Source: Streptomyces sp. NBC_01571
GTDB lineage: Bacteria > Actinomycetota > Actinomycetes > Streptomycetales > Streptomycetaceae
NCBI RefSeq assembly: GCF_026339875.1
Contig: NZ_JAPEPZ010000001.1
Location: forward strand, 620,001-684,000
Reading direction: 5' to 3'
DNA length: 64,000 nt
A model generated the notes under the pieces. That model was not told where the DNA came from, searched no databases, and saw only the letters and a program-made list of their open reading frames with translations. The translations under genes and the position numbers were made by a program. Below, piece after piece: positions 20,101-27,602 of the stretch. How positions within the stretch are numbered: the stretch's first letter is position 1; each line of letters begins with the position of its first letter.

Positions 20101-21156
20101 CACGTCGACGGCTCCGAGCGCGCGGTTCCAGTCCGCCTTCGACTGCGCGCGCGCCTGGTCGAAGGTGAGGTGGCCCACCTCGTTGCGCTGGTCGGTCGCG
20201 GCCTGTTCGGCGCTGATCGGCGACAGCGTGACGCGCAGTTCGATGTCCTGCCCCGCGGACTTGTCGAACCCGAGGACGGCGCCGGTGTCGGCGCCGTCCT
20301 GCGTGGTCGCGTCGCTCAGCTTGCCGTCGCTGCCCCAACTCTTCAGGGAGGTCACGGGTACGTTCGTGGTGGCGTCGTAATACAGCTGGTACGAGGCGCC
20401 GTTGAACGATCCCGCGATGAGCCCGGTGATCGAGGTGGTCCCGTCAGGGAGCGTCGTCGCCTTCATGGTCGAGCGGGTGCGGCTCGTGAAGTTGTTCGCC
20501 AGGTCGAGGACCAGCTCGGGGTCCGACCCTGAGGGGAAGCTGTATCGTTCGAGCGCCGTGCGCGTCGTCGCGGTCATCTCGGCCTTGATGCTGCCGGAGT
20601 CCTGCGTCACCGACGACGCGGTGCCGGAGACGGACCCGAGCCCCACCTGGTAGTAGCCGGGCGTCGCGGTCTCGTCGTCGTGGCTGTACGTGTGCGCGTA
20701 CGTGCTCGGGGCGGGGCGCTTGTCGTACCGCACGGACGTCGGGACGACCAGCAGGTCGCCGCCGCCTCCCGAGCCGCCGACACCGTCGAGGTTCGTCGCG
20801 GTGAACCCGGCGATCCGGTTCTCGTTGTAGTCGTACCCGGTGTGGTTGCGGTTCGGCGTGGTCATCGGGTTGACCTTGGCCAGGCTGTGGGGCGCCTGTG
20901 CGCCCGGCAGGTCGTTGCCGTCGTCGCCGGCCGTCGACACGAAGGGGTCGACGAGTTTCGTGTAGTCCGTGCCGCCGGAATTCCCTGCGGACGTGATCGC
21001 GGCGGGCAGTGCCGCAGCCGCGCCGCCACCCGCCAGCGCGGCGACGCCGAGCGCCCCGCTGAGCAGCGCGGCGACCGCCGCGCGCAGTGGCCGTCGATGC
21101 CGGCCGGGTCTCGGAAGGACGGTGCGGGGCAAGGGGGGTTGGGATCTGATGGGCAC
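14146..21156 (-). CDS. Secreted multidomain GH92 mannosidase-type / class A acid phosphatase (PAP2) fusion
   Basis: A 2336-residue exported protein. GTG start at 21156 with a GGAGAGG ribosome binding site; signal peptide about 1-49. A GH92 domain spans about 65-790 (opening DPFVSTAG). Where GH92 alpha-mannosidases have the acid Glu in an EGNxWQY motif, this has Gln591 (YQGTLWQY); Glu645 (NANEIDLQ) and Asp716/Asp718 (DNDAG) mark the metal and base regions. Then come a FIVAR-like repeat (about 960-1030), three CBM6-like beta-sandwich modules (about 1030-1470), a second FIVAR-like region (to about 1610) and two FN3 domains (about 1610-1790). A class A acid phosphatase with a complete signature follows: Lys1930...Arg1937-Pro, PSGH ending at His1972, Arg2005...His2011...Asp2015. 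The last 120 residues are Gly-rich without a membrane anchor. Inferred role: uncapping and dephosphorylating phosphomannans outside the cell. Confidence 0.9.
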   Translation of the reverse strand: MPIRSQPPLPRTVLPRPGRHRRPLRAAVAALLSGALGVAALAGGGAAAALPAAITSAGNSGGTDYTKLVDPFVSTAGDDGNDLPGAQAPHSLAKVNPMTTPNRNHTGYDYNENRIAGFTATNLDGVGGSGGGGDLLVVPTSVRYDKRPAPSTYAHTYSHDDETATPGYYQVGLGSVSGTASSVTQDSGSIKAEMTATTRTALERYSFPSGSDPELVLDLANNFTSRTRSTMKATTLPDGTTSITGLIAGSFNGASYQLYYDATTNVPVTSLKSWGSDGKLSDATTQDGADTGAVLGFDKSAGQDIELRVTLSPISAEQAATDQRNEVGHLTFDQARAQSKADWNRALGAVDVRASAQSDPGSTLTKEFYTHLYRMYALPVNATSTSGTYRGVDGAVHKTNGFTYYDGWSTWDDFRKYSVEAYIDPATYRDMVQSLIELFADARASGKSLGSLTHSVPTVRWERSAVLVADALSKGFKNFDRLDEAYPALLSYSGYYTGAQLRQGYVTGDPGTTVQRGYDQWALSVIADALGKDADAKKLRTQSTMAIDNLVKSDAWTASDGTKVGLLTPRASGGDWQSADHEKFEAAGLYQGTLWQYHWYDAYDMGGLIQAMGGDEAGKAAVKHMFGEDSSVDDGSTMLHSNANEIDLQAPYLFNYVGEPSLTQKWVRAIYTGTTWNRYIATGSTNEAPSSGGQFTPPVKTQVYKLSPNGFLPTMDNDAGTMSTMFVGAALGLFPVTAGSSQFQIGSPFFDSTTISYANGSRFTVKADGVSPSNYYVQSASLNGKRFDNTWLDYSQIISGGTLDFTMGSKPSQWGAHTKPAYSLNTDKGSAGDGGPGTGKGDTVVSVHPGTVNTTADGTVDGSVKLTLSGPASFAARKGTSLTRTGAASVTGLPGGVTADLRVSDSRTATLSLTGTTKVDARFGITFRDAAFAHGVRASTVSGTGISATDPLVISAAAVQRKALGALVDQASLVRSGNYSEGSWSLFRSALERARTVLADTTSATGTIMAAHDALQTAVDALTIDEGGYAVLQAEAPDQMEGPSLVREAYYSDGDLGGVTEGAWERYAKLDFGGVAPRSVSVRYANSQATNAKPSSVDIHAGAADGPVVATVSLPGTGGWQSYNTVQAAVTDPDALLGAKSATFVFHAPSGQQWVSNFDWYQFSPYEVSSSPSTTLATLTAVNSTTTGGGSAPLNLSNGIFENVTNGAWAEWKDTNLRDGADTVTVRYDKPQSRAASDSHIELHLGSKDGPKTVDIPLDYSGSGWGTIATTSVHLDPSVFTGVQDVYADFVSSTQSASQPYVGNVYSLTLTQDTNVPVGFDATAFRSNSGGGLKSEPVGWTGAGSTTDLGGTYDGAWLDYGDIDFGSSSKSTVTITYVNNSARCGTGSAVQLYLDSFDAANPGTPYATVPFPVTGAAWSSGGTTSLTLPKAITGTHAVHLRLTTNPDSSHPYVANLGRITFTHVDTPAVTDKAALRKAIEQYEGLSADAARYDTIDFGVYRRELASAHALVDADGATQLEVDTQTRSLTLAAGQLIPLPRLRLEDLVATASALDNTRYTDASWKAFTDSLAAAKTALANDTSTDASLTARYDALRHAQSALTTKPRTAPAAPDTVSATSSGTSVTVAWSAPEDTGGSPVTGYKITLSDGHQVEIDDPNSRSTTFTWLRAGRSYTARVQAVNKFGASHPSAATAPVVTGGGKPQTPGVTGVITDGEQVRVTWRAAGDGGFPIIGYTVALDDGTIAHVPATTGTTLLTTASKAKAHTATVTAVTLAGSSDDSTATTAAAAVADASDPTYVPSPFPDDTLNATYASDKWPGTGDGTDYFNDLLDGVHDLHSDVLGANTEVVHGSPLTAQNDKIAVSINNAATQKEVDRAEVDATNSATVTMADGLGSRLGRIYTDALNGGQLPKTSALFSRVTKGLDEVDAAKNHYGYLRPFVRLGFVGDGGDIYESQDGSYGSLTTSGSYPSGHTYGGYEAGTVLATLLPELAPSILARTSEYGNNRIVLGFHYPIDVMGGRITGQATVAHRWADPDFEKLLMQAHTEMENVLLAQCEKEGYGDTLAACGGDSYGGLSTSQHVDLYTQRLTYGFSQVAKAGQVLKTPCDAAALLITAFPDLTTEQRTQILEQTATDSGYPLDLTADGGASWERINLAAAMTAHVVVNADGSVTVKNFSDATKASVADAKAITVGGVAIDGFDPNVSTYVVDWPKGKRIPAVSAVPARSGARVKVTDGSSVLSSTGHRFTTRTIKVTSANGSFTRTYTVGFQPTDRDDRPVAAGGTGGYRDAGGPSLWSLSGLSGPGGVGSGLIGGTGLRSPGAELARPMGIRGAKGTT

Positions 21157-21554
21157 GTAACCTCTCCAGCGTCGTCATACGCACGCACGGCTCGGGCTCA
21201 CCAGAGGACAACGTTGTCAGCCCGGGACACCGGGTGCGCAACCCAGGGTGAGACGGAAGTGGACACAAAGGATTGCATCCTCACACCGGATTGCGCCCCA
21301 CCGCGTTCACGACCGTCCGCCATGACACACGGAGAAGGCGTACAACGGGGGAACAATATTCGTACAGCATGCGCGTGACGGACGCCGCGAAGACGACGCG
21401 CGGGGAAAGCAGTCATGGAGCCGCAAGGATGAAGCACCGTCAGCCGACGCTTCTCCTCCGCGTCGTACGTCCGCGCACCTCGGCGCGGACAGGTCTGACG
21501 CCGGGAACCGGTCGGCCTGGTAGGGGTGTCGTCAAACGACGGGCGACCGGCGCC
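21157..21554. other. Upstream region of the GH92 fusion gene
   Basis: About 400 bases without a supported gene. The part near 21200-21370 is less GC-rich than its surroundings and should hold the promoter of the leftward giant gene. I could not pick a convincing -35/-10 pair or operator. Confidence 0.45.
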
Positions 21555-21736
21555 CGTAGGCCGCGATGGTGGCATGTTCCTGAGCGGTATGGCCGGTGGA
21601 CCCCTCTGCACACACGTTTCCGCGGCTGGTGCTTCAACCGCCTCAAGGAATGGCGCGGCTTCGCTACCGGGTACGACAAGACGGCCGAGTCCTGTCAAGC
21701 AGCCCTGACCTCGCATCACTCCTGATGTGGGCGTGA
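21555..21736 (+). pseudogene. IS5-family transposase remnant with internal deletion
   Basis: Translated on the plus strand, the left part reads like the N-terminal region of IS5-family transposases (HVPERYGRWTPLHTRFRGW). It is fused directly to the family's C-terminal motif (CFNRLKEWRGFATGYDKTAE). The middle, including the DDE core, is missing. Restoring one base near 21705 would give the usual LTLASLLMWA ending and the TGA at 21734-21736, so there is also a frameshift. No inverted repeats or target duplication were identified. A dead remnant of an insertion sequence. Confidence 0.75.
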
Positions 21737-21846
21737 CACTTTGACGACAACTCCTGGGACCGCACGGGCACGGCCGCGAGTTCGGAAGAGCACCGGACCT
21801 GTCCGATCGCCCGAAAGTCGGGCCTCAGGTGCGGGGTTGACCTGCT

Positions 21847-22080
21847 TCAGTACGCGGGTTCACTGTCCAGGACGGCCTCGACAGTCAGCGCGCCTTCGAT
21901 GGTCGCGTTCAGCCAACCTGGAGAGTCGAGGCCCTGAGGCCAGCCGGCCCTCATGCATGCATCGATCTCTGCCAGTCGTTCCAGTCACCTCGGGAAGCTC
22001 CTCCGTGAACTCCCGGGATGCTCTCTGCCGGACCGAAGCTCCCGTCCGCCGCCTCCAAGTAGAGGACCATGCGCACCGGC
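21847..22080 (-). pseudogene. Degraded gene fragment of unknown family
   Basis: On the minus strand, two frames together look like a real protein end. The 3' part reads LERLAEIDACMRAGWPQGLD then SPGWLNATIEGALTVEAVLD and ends shortly after at a TGA (21847-21849), with good codon usage. Just upstream a stop breaks this frame, and the plausible continuation lies in another frame. I do not recognise the family. It lies next to the transposase remnant, which fits a decayed spot. Confidence 0.4.
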
Positions 22081-22085
22081 AGCAC

Positions 22086-22979
22086 CTAAGAGACTGACCC
22101 CAGAGGGATGTCCAGCCGGTCGGCCACGGTCGTGAGGGCTGCTCCCAGGGGGACCGCGACCCGGGTGAGGGCGTGTTGGTCGCCCCGGGTCGGGTCCCGG
22201 TTGACGATGAGCACCGGCTTCCCCGCCTGGGCCGCCTCGCGGACGAATCGGAACCCGGACATCACCGTCAGCGACGAGCCCAGTACCAGAAGTGACGTCG
22301 ACTCGCGGACGAGCCGGCGGCAGTGCTCGACCCGCGATGGCGGAACGGTCTCACCGAAGAACACCACGTCCGGCTTGAGGATGCCGCCGCAGACCGCGCA
22401 GGGCACCACCTGGAAGTCTCCGACCTGTTCGTCGGCGAGGTCCGCGTCACCGTCCGGGTTGATCGCGGCGGCCACCGGCGCGAAGCCTGGATTGGCGCTC
22501 TCCAGCCGCAGGGCGAGTTCACGACGCGAACTCGAGGCGCGGCAGGAGAGGCAGACCACTTGGTCCAGGCTTCCGTGGAGTTCCACGACGCCCTCGCTGC
22601 CGGCGAACTGGTGCAGTCCGTCGACGTTCTGAGTGATCACTCCCGAGAGCAGGCCGTGCCTCCCGAACGCGGCTACGGCTCGGTGTCCGTCGTTGGGGCG
22701 GGCACGGCCGAAGGTCCGCCAGCCGAGGTGACTGCGTGCCCAGTACCGCCGCCGCGCCTGGGCACTCGCGGTGAAGTCCTGGTAGGTCATCGGGGTGTGC
22801 CGACTCAGGCTGCCGTTCTCGCCCCGGTAGTCGGGGATGCCCGACTCCGTGGAGATGCCGGCCCCGCTGAGCACCAGCACACCCCCCGTGGACAGCATGT
22901 CCGTGATCGGCTCCAGATCCGTGGTGCCGGGCGGCAGGTCCTGGGCAGGGGTCCAGCTCAGAGTGGGGCGCATGCGCAT
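22086..22979 (-). CDS. Sir2-family NAD-dependent protein deacylase
   Basis: A sirtuin of about 297 residues that would remove acyl groups from lysines using NAD. Visible motifs are GAGISTESGIPDYRG (NAD binding), TQNVDGLH, the catalytic His in VELHGS, and two Cys pairs (CLSC and CAVC) that bind structural zinc. The start is uncertain: ATGs at 22979 and 22973 are preferred over a GTG at 23012, because a terminator-like hairpin occupies 23011-23064. No strong ribosome binding site is seen. It is co-directional with the GH13 operon but separated by the hairpin. Substrate and role are unknown. Confidence 0.88.
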   Translation of the reverse strand: MRMRPTLSWTPAQDLPPGTTDLEPITDMLSTGGVLVLSGAGISTESGIPDYRGENGSLSRHTPMTYQDFTASAQARRRYWARSHLGWRTFGRARPNDGHRAVAAFGRHGLLSGVITQNVDGLHQFAGSEGVVELHGSLDQVVCLSCRASSSRRELALRLESANPGFAPVAAAINPDGDADLADEQVGDFQVVPCAVCGGILKPDVVFFGETVPPSRVEHCRRLVRESTSLLVLGSSLTVMSGFRFVREAAQAGKPVLIVNRDPTRGDQHALTRVAVPLGAALTTVADRLDIPLGSVS

Positions 22980-23010
22980 GCTGCAAGGGTACGGCCCGAT
23001 GAAACGGCGC

Positions 23011-23064
23011 ACGGGCCGGCACGATCGCCTCCGCCTGCGGAGCTCCTTGCGGGTGCCGGCCCGT
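23011..23064 (-). terminator. Hairpin terminator after the LLM/GH13 operon
   Basis: A 12-base perfect stem (arms at 23011-23022 and 23053-23064, ACGGGCCGGCAC) encloses a smaller CTCCGC/GCGGAG hairpin. It lies about 60 bases after the GH13 stop and just before the sirtuin start. Confidence 0.65.
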
Positions 23065-23121
23065 CATTGCGTGCCGCCGGGTCCTCGGTCACTTCGGGAG
23101 CCTCTCCCGGCGGGAACGGTG

Positions 23122-24822
23122 TCAGTCGGACGCGACCCTGTCGGGGTCGTCGGCCGGGGTGCCGACGCGCAGCCACCGGTACCCGTAGGCCGGCAGCTCG
23201 ACGCGGAGCAGGCCGTCGTCGGGCACCGTGAGCCCGGCATGTCCTTCGTCGAGCAGATCCGTCAGCCTTCCGCCGGGTCCGGCCTCGGGCAGTCGCAGCC
23301 GTGCGGTGACCGGCCGGTCCGCGAAGTTGTGGACGGCCAGGACCTTCCCGTCGGTGGTGCAGCCGATGTGTGCCAGCACGGCACGCTCCCCCGCCTCGAC
23401 CACGCGGTACTCGCCCCAGGCCAGCTCCGGCGCCTCTCGGTAGCGCTCGACGAACAGCCGGATGCGGCTCAGCAGCGAGCCGGGGTCGCGGCTCTGCTCG
23501 TACACGTTGACCTTCTGGGGTGCGAACGCACCGTCCGCCAGCGGGTTGGGGAAGGTTCCCGGTTCGGCGGTGGAGAAGCCGGCCCCCGCCTCCGGCGTCC
23601 ACTGCATGGGGGTGCGTACGGCCTGACGGCCCTCGGCGGCCAGGTTCTCTCCCATGCCGATCTCCTCACCGTAGAAGAGGACGGGGGTGCCGGGCAGGGT
23701 GAAGAGCAGGCTGTAGGCGAGTTCGACGCGGCGTCGGTCGCCGTCGACCATGGGGGGCAGCCTGCGGCGCAGCCCTCGGTCGTACAGCTGCATGTCCTTG
23801 TCCGGGCCGAAGACCGCGAAGACCTCGGCGCGTTCGTCGTCGCTCAGTTTGTCGAGGGTGAGCTCGTCGTGGTTGCGTACGAACGTCGCCCAGTGGGCGT
23901 CGCGTGGGGCGGCCGGTCGGTCCCTCAGCGCGGCGGCCAGCGGCCCCGCGTCCTCGCGCGCCATCGACAGGTACATCTGCTGCATGCCGATGAAGTCGAA
24001 GCACATGGTGAGTTCGTCGCCACGGTCCGAGTCGGGGTCTCCGAAGAACCGGGCGAGGCCGTCGTAGGGCAGGTTGACCTCACCGAGCAGCATCGACTCG
24101 CCGTTGCGGCGGCCGAGGAAGGCGCGGAGGTCGGCGAGGTACTCGTGCGGGTTCGGCAGTGCTCCGGCGTCGTTCTGCCCGGCCGTCTCCAGCAGGAAGG
24201 GCACGGCGTCGACGCGGAAACCGGACAGCCCGAGCCGCGTCCAGAAGCCCATGACGCGGGCTATCTCGTCACGCACTTCGGGGTTGGCGACGTTGAGGTC
24301 GGGCTGCTGCTTGTAGAAGCGGTGCAGGTAGTACTGCCCGCTGCCCTCGTCGTACTCCCACAGACTGTCCTCCGCGTCGGGGAAGACCACCCCCTCGGGG
24401 CCGTCCTCGGGGGGTTCGTCCTGCCAGACGTACCAGTCACGGTGGGCGGAGTCCCGGCCGGAGCGGGCGTCCTGGAACCACGGGTGGTCCTCGGAGGTGT
24501 GGTTGACGACGAGGTCGGCGATCACGCGAATGCCGCGGTCCTTGGCGGTGCGGACGAACTCGGTGAAGTCACCCAGGGTTCCCAGGCGGGGGTCGACGCC
24601 GTAGAAGTCCGTGATGTCGTATCCGTCGTCGCGTTCCCGTGTCGGGTAGAAGGGCATCAGCCACACACAGGTCACGCCGAGGCGCACCAGATGGTCGATC
24701 CGCTGCGTGAGGCCCGCGAAGTCGCCGATCCCGTCGCCGTTGCCGTCCTGGTACGTCTCGACGTCCAGGCAGTACACCACCGCGTTCTTCCACCACAGGT
24801 CGGACGTGCGGGTCAGACGCAT
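23122..24822 (-). CDS. GH13 alpha-amylase-family enzyme, trehalose-synthase-like
   Basis: A 566-residue cytoplasmic GH13 protein (no signal peptide) resembling trehalose synthase (maltose alpha-D-glucosyltransferase) and related alpha-glucan enzymes. The catalytic triad is visible: Asp205 (GFRVDAVPF), Glu248 (LLGEVN) and Asp319 (FVRNHDE); DLVVNHTS is conserved region I. Length fits the TreS group, but the N-terminal VVYCLDVETYQDGNGDGIGD differs from typical TreS, so exact specificity (isomerase or hydrolase) is open. Its ATG overlaps the upstream LLM oxidoreductase stop by 10 bases, so translation is coupled to that gene, which carries a TTA codon. Confidence 0.85.
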   Translation of the reverse strand: MRLTRTSDLWWKNAVVYCLDVETYQDGNGDGIGDFAGLTQRIDHLVRLGVTCVWLMPFYPTRERDDGYDITDFYGVDPRLGTLGDFTEFVRTAKDRGIRVIADLVVNHTSEDHPWFQDARSGRDSAHRDWYVWQDEPPEDGPEGVVFPDAEDSLWEYDEGSGQYYLHRFYKQQPDLNVANPEVRDEIARVMGFWTRLGLSGFRVDAVPFLLETAGQNDAGALPNPHEYLADLRAFLGRRNGESMLLGEVNLPYDGLARFFGDPDSDRGDELTMCFDFIGMQQMYLSMAREDAGPLAAALRDRPAAPRDAHWATFVRNHDELTLDKLSDDERAEVFAVFGPDKDMQLYDRGLRRRLPPMVDGDRRRVELAYSLLFTLPGTPVLFYGEEIGMGENLAAEGRQAVRTPMQWTPEAGAGFSTAEPGTFPNPLADGAFAPQKVNVYEQSRDPGSLLSRIRLFVERYREAPELAWGEYRVVEAGERAVLAHIGCTTDGKVLAVHNFADRPVTARLRLPEAGPGGRLTDLLDEGHAGLTVPDDGLLRVELPAYGYRWLRVGTPADDPDRVASD

Positions 24823-25817
24823 CGGTACTCCTTCGCCGTGGCGGGAAGCGGGCGGGTGACGTCGAGCCGTGGCAGTACCTCGGTCCCGAACGCCTCGATG
24901 AACGGGCCTTGTTCACGGCCAACGTGGTGCAGCATCACCGCGTCGAAGCCGAGCGCCGCGTACTCCTGGAGCCAGGCGGTGTGCCGGCCGAGGTCGGACG
25001 AGACGTTGACCGTCCCGGCCACGTGCTCGGGGGTGACGTGCTCGCTGACGAGGTCGAACAGTTCCGCGGAGTCCAGGTCCCAACTGGCCGGGGGCGAGTG
25101 CACGTTGGTGCGCCACTGGTCGTGCGCCAGCGCCAGGGCCTCGCTCTCGTCGGGTGCCCAGCTCAGGTGGACCTGGAGGTGCAGGGGGCCCTGGCCGCCC
25201 GCGTCCCGGTACGCGTCGGCGATCTCGCGCAGCCGTTCACGCGGGGCGTTGACCGTGATGAGGCCGTCCGCCCACTCGGCGCACCAGGCGGCCGTGGCCG
25301 TGCTGCACGCGGCTCCGATGAGGGGCGGCGCGGCGGCCGGCAGCGTCCACAGCCTGGCCCGGTCCACGGTCACCAGTCCGTCGTGGCTGACCTCCTCCCC
25401 TTGCAGCAGCGCACGGATGACGTCGACGCACTCCCGCAGCCGCGCGTTGCGCAGGTCCTTGCGGGGCCAACGTGCCCCGGTGATGTGCTCGTTGGACGCC
25501 TCGCCGCTGCCGAGCGCGACCCAGAACCTGCCGGGGTACATGGACGCGAGGCTGGCGATCGCCTGGGCGATGATCGCGGGATGGTAGCGCTGGCCTGGTG
25601 CGTTCACCACGCCGAACGGCATCTGGTCGGTGGCCTGGAGCGCGGCGCCGAGCCACGACCAGGCGAATCCGGACTCCCCCTGGCGGACGCTCCACGGGGA
25701 GAAGTGGTCCGAGCACATGGCGGCGGCGAATCCCGCGCGTTCCGCCTGCACCACGGCGTCGCGCAGATCGGCGGGCGGGATCTGCTCGTGCGAGGCATGT
25801 AATCCGTAGACAGTCAT
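24813..25817 (-). CDS. LLM-class flavin/F420-dependent oxidoreductase with a TTA codon
   Basis: A 334-residue luciferase-like (LLM) TIM-barrel oxidoreductase with family-typical segments SDHFSPW near residue 40 and RFWVALGSGEASNEH near residue 105. It probably uses FMN or coenzyme F420; the substrate is unknown. ATG at 25817 has a GGGAGGG ribosome binding site. Codon 6 is TTA (25800-25802), a codon that Streptomyces reads with the developmentally controlled bldA tRNA. The stop overlaps the GH13 start by 10 bases. LLM proteins of this kind next to a GH13 gene recur in actinobacteria, as far as I recall, but a functional link is not established. Confidence 0.85.
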   Translation of the reverse strand: MTVYGLHASHEQIPPADLRDAVVQAERAGFAAAMCSDHFSPWSVRQGESGFAWSWLGAALQATDQMPFGVVNAPGQRYHPAIIAQAIASLASMYPGRFWVALGSGEASNEHITGARWPRKDLRNARLRECVDVIRALLQGEEVSHDGLVTVDRARLWTLPAAAPPLIGAACSTATAAWCAEWADGLITVNAPRERLREIADAYRDAGGQGPLHLQVHLSWAPDESEALALAHDQWRTNVHSPPASWDLDSAELFDLVSEHVTPEHVAGTVNVSSDLGRHTAWLQEYAALGFDAVMLHHVGREQGPFIEAFGTEVLPRLDVTRPLPATAKEYRCV

Positions 25818-26172
25818 GCCGGGGCGGGTACCCTCCCGGCCGCTCCTGAACGGAGACCTTGCCGGAAGAATCCCGAAACCCGTTGCACTCCGGCGGAGTT
25901 GACGCGATGACGGGCGCCCCGGGCTGGGAAGTACAAGGCAGCGGCGGTCGATCTCGGATGATCCGCGCGGCGCTGCGGCCGCATGCCGGCGGCCGCGGTG
26001 TGGTGGCTGCTCCAAGACCGAGGCCGGTGGGGGCAGGCCGGCGCTCACGGTCGGGCCGACGTCGCCGGGTGGTCGAGAGAGCCGTCTCCCGGCTGGCAGT
26101 CTGCCGACGTCCTCAGCGTCGCTGCGGACGCAGGGCCGCCAACTCGCTCGCCGAGCCCTATGGACGCATGTG

Positions 26173-26197
26173 AAGTCCTCCGAGCGTGGGAGGACTT
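26173..26197. terminator. Perfect nine-base inverted repeat
   Basis: AAGTCCTCC and GGAGGACTT around a seven-base loop. It is isolated in non-coding DNA about 360 bases upstream of the LLM start. Terminator or protein-binding site; the context does not decide. Confidence 0.4.
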
Positions 26198-26236
26198 GAT
26201 CACACCGCGACACCGAACGAGAAACGGGCCGACGCG

Positions 26237-26503
26237 TCAGCAGTCCGCTTCGCCGGGAGCGCTCGCCCCCCGCTGAGCGGTCTGTGCGACTCGGGAGAGC
26301 AGGGAGCGCAACTGCTCCGCGTCCTGGTCGTCGAGGTCGGTGAGGAGGCGTGCCTCGGCGGCGAGACCGCGCGACCCCACCGAGATCGCCGACATCGTCT
26401 CGTTCCTGGTCAGTCCGGCCAGCAGTTGCGTCAACGGCTCCATCCCGTTCGCCGACGGCGGCGAACGCGGCACGCTGCCCGCCTGAGGAGACTCGCCGGC
26501 CAC
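26237..26503 (-). pseudogene. Possible MarR-family C-terminal fragment
   Basis: An 88-codon frame whose middle (EARLLTDLDDQDAEQLRSLL) resembles the final dimerisation helix of MarR-family regulators. No winged-helix precedes it, the N-terminal 40 residues do not fit, and no ribosome binding site is visible. If real, it is the tail of a decayed regulator. Confidence 0.3.
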
Positions 26504-26840
26504 AGCTCAAGGCCGCCGCTGCGCCACTGCCTCGGTGAAGCCGCCGGCCCGGGTGCTCGGTTCCGTCGCGCAGGCGGGTCCACCGGTCCGCTGCCACCGA
26601 GGCCACCCGTCTCCAGGTGGCCGTCGTGCAGGCGGACCCGCCCTGGTCCCGCTCGGGTGGCCGCGGACCTCACGCGCAGGGGTTCGTGTCCTGCCGGACA
26701 GAGGTCGAAGGTCCCCGTTCGTCGAGACGGCAACCGGCCGGTGACCGACATCGGCCCGCCCCGGACAGCGGTTCCGGGGCAGGCCGTGGCATCGCGGCCG
26801 GTGTCCGCCACCCGACAGCGGCGCGGCCCTCTCGGGGGGA

Positions 26841-27272
26841 TCAGGCCTCGGTGCCGTCCTCCGGAGCCAGCAGGACGGCGGTGCGGCTCGCGTGCGCGAC
26901 GGCATCGCTGATCCGGGGGTTGAACAACGCCTCGACGGATCCACGGTGATGGGGGCTCACCACGATGAGGTCGGCCTCGAACTCCGCCGCCGCCTCGGAG
27001 ATGGCCGTGGCGATCTGGGTGGTCAGTCCGTGGAAGAGGGTCGCGTCGGCCTTGACGCCCTTGTCGCGGAGGGCGGCCAGGGCCTCGTCGACGACGGCCT
27101 TCGCCTGGGCGTCGTCCTCGAGCGGGACGACGGCTGCGAGGGTCGCGGAGGAGGCGACGACGTGCACGACCCGGACCTGGGCGTCCGTCAGCCGGGCCAG
27201 GTCCCCGGCCAGGCGTACTGCGGAGAGCCGGGTGGGGCTGGGATCGACGGCGACCAGGATGCGCTGGAACAT
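26841..27272 (-). CDS. Universal stress protein (UspA family)
   Basis: A 143-residue single-domain Usp protein. It opens with the family pattern FQRILVAVDPSPTRLSAV and ends with a GSVEALFNPRISDAVAHAS segment where ATP-binding Usp members have a Gly/Ser phosphate loop; here the classical G-2x-G-9x-G-(S/T) motif is not clean, so nucleotide binding is uncertain. The ATG at 27272 has a purine-rich AAAGAAGAAG leader; the open frame extends further upstream without support. It stands alone, with non-coding DNA on both sides. Confidence 0.88.
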   Translation of the reverse strand: MFQRILVAVDPSPTRLSAVRLAGDLARLTDAQVRVVHVVASSATLAAVVPLEDDAQAKAVVDEALAALRDKGVKADATLFHGLTTQIATAISEAAAEFEADLIVVSPHHRGSVEALFNPRISDAVAHASRTAVLLAPEDGTEA

Positions 27273-27602
27273 GGAATCTTCTTCTTTCCCGTTCTGGAAG
27301 ATACGGAGGATCTTCGCGGTACTCAGTGACGCCGGAGGACCGGTGCCACAGGGATCAACGTCCGGCGCGGCGCCGGCCTTCCCGATTTCGTCCCTTGATC
27401 GTCCCGTGTTGTGATCATCCGACGGGCGCCAGAGGCTGCGGTGCTGTCCCGCACGGTGAGGCCTCGGGCCGATCACTGACCGAACGCCTGCACCGGCACG
27501 GAGCGTGTCACGACGTGACGGACCGTACCGGTCCGGGATCGGGAATCGGGGGTCGGGGGCCAGGCATCGGGCATCAGGCGTCGGAGGCGTCGGTCGGGCC
27601 GA
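27273..27602. other. Gap upstream of the Usp gene
   Basis: 330 bases between the esterase stop and the Usp start. It should hold the Usp promoter and the esterase terminator. There are short imperfect repeats of a GGGNATCGGG type around 27535-27600. No gene is supported. Confidence 0.45.

Larger units (their letters stand above)
25818..26840. other. About 1 kb with no confident gene
   Basis: Region between the LLM gene and the Usp gene. It contains a hairpin at 26173-26197 and a possible MarR-like fragment at 26237-26503. The rest, especially 26504-26840, is very GC-rich without recognisable coding or repeats. Confidence 0.45.

Noticed and set aside
21555..21736. Intact insertion sequence
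   Set aside because: Only fused N- and C-terminal transposase pieces with a frameshift; no terminal inverted repeats seen.
22837..25587. 916-codon plus-strand frame over the GH13/LLM region
   Set aside because: Shadow of two clear leftward genes with intact catalytic motifs.
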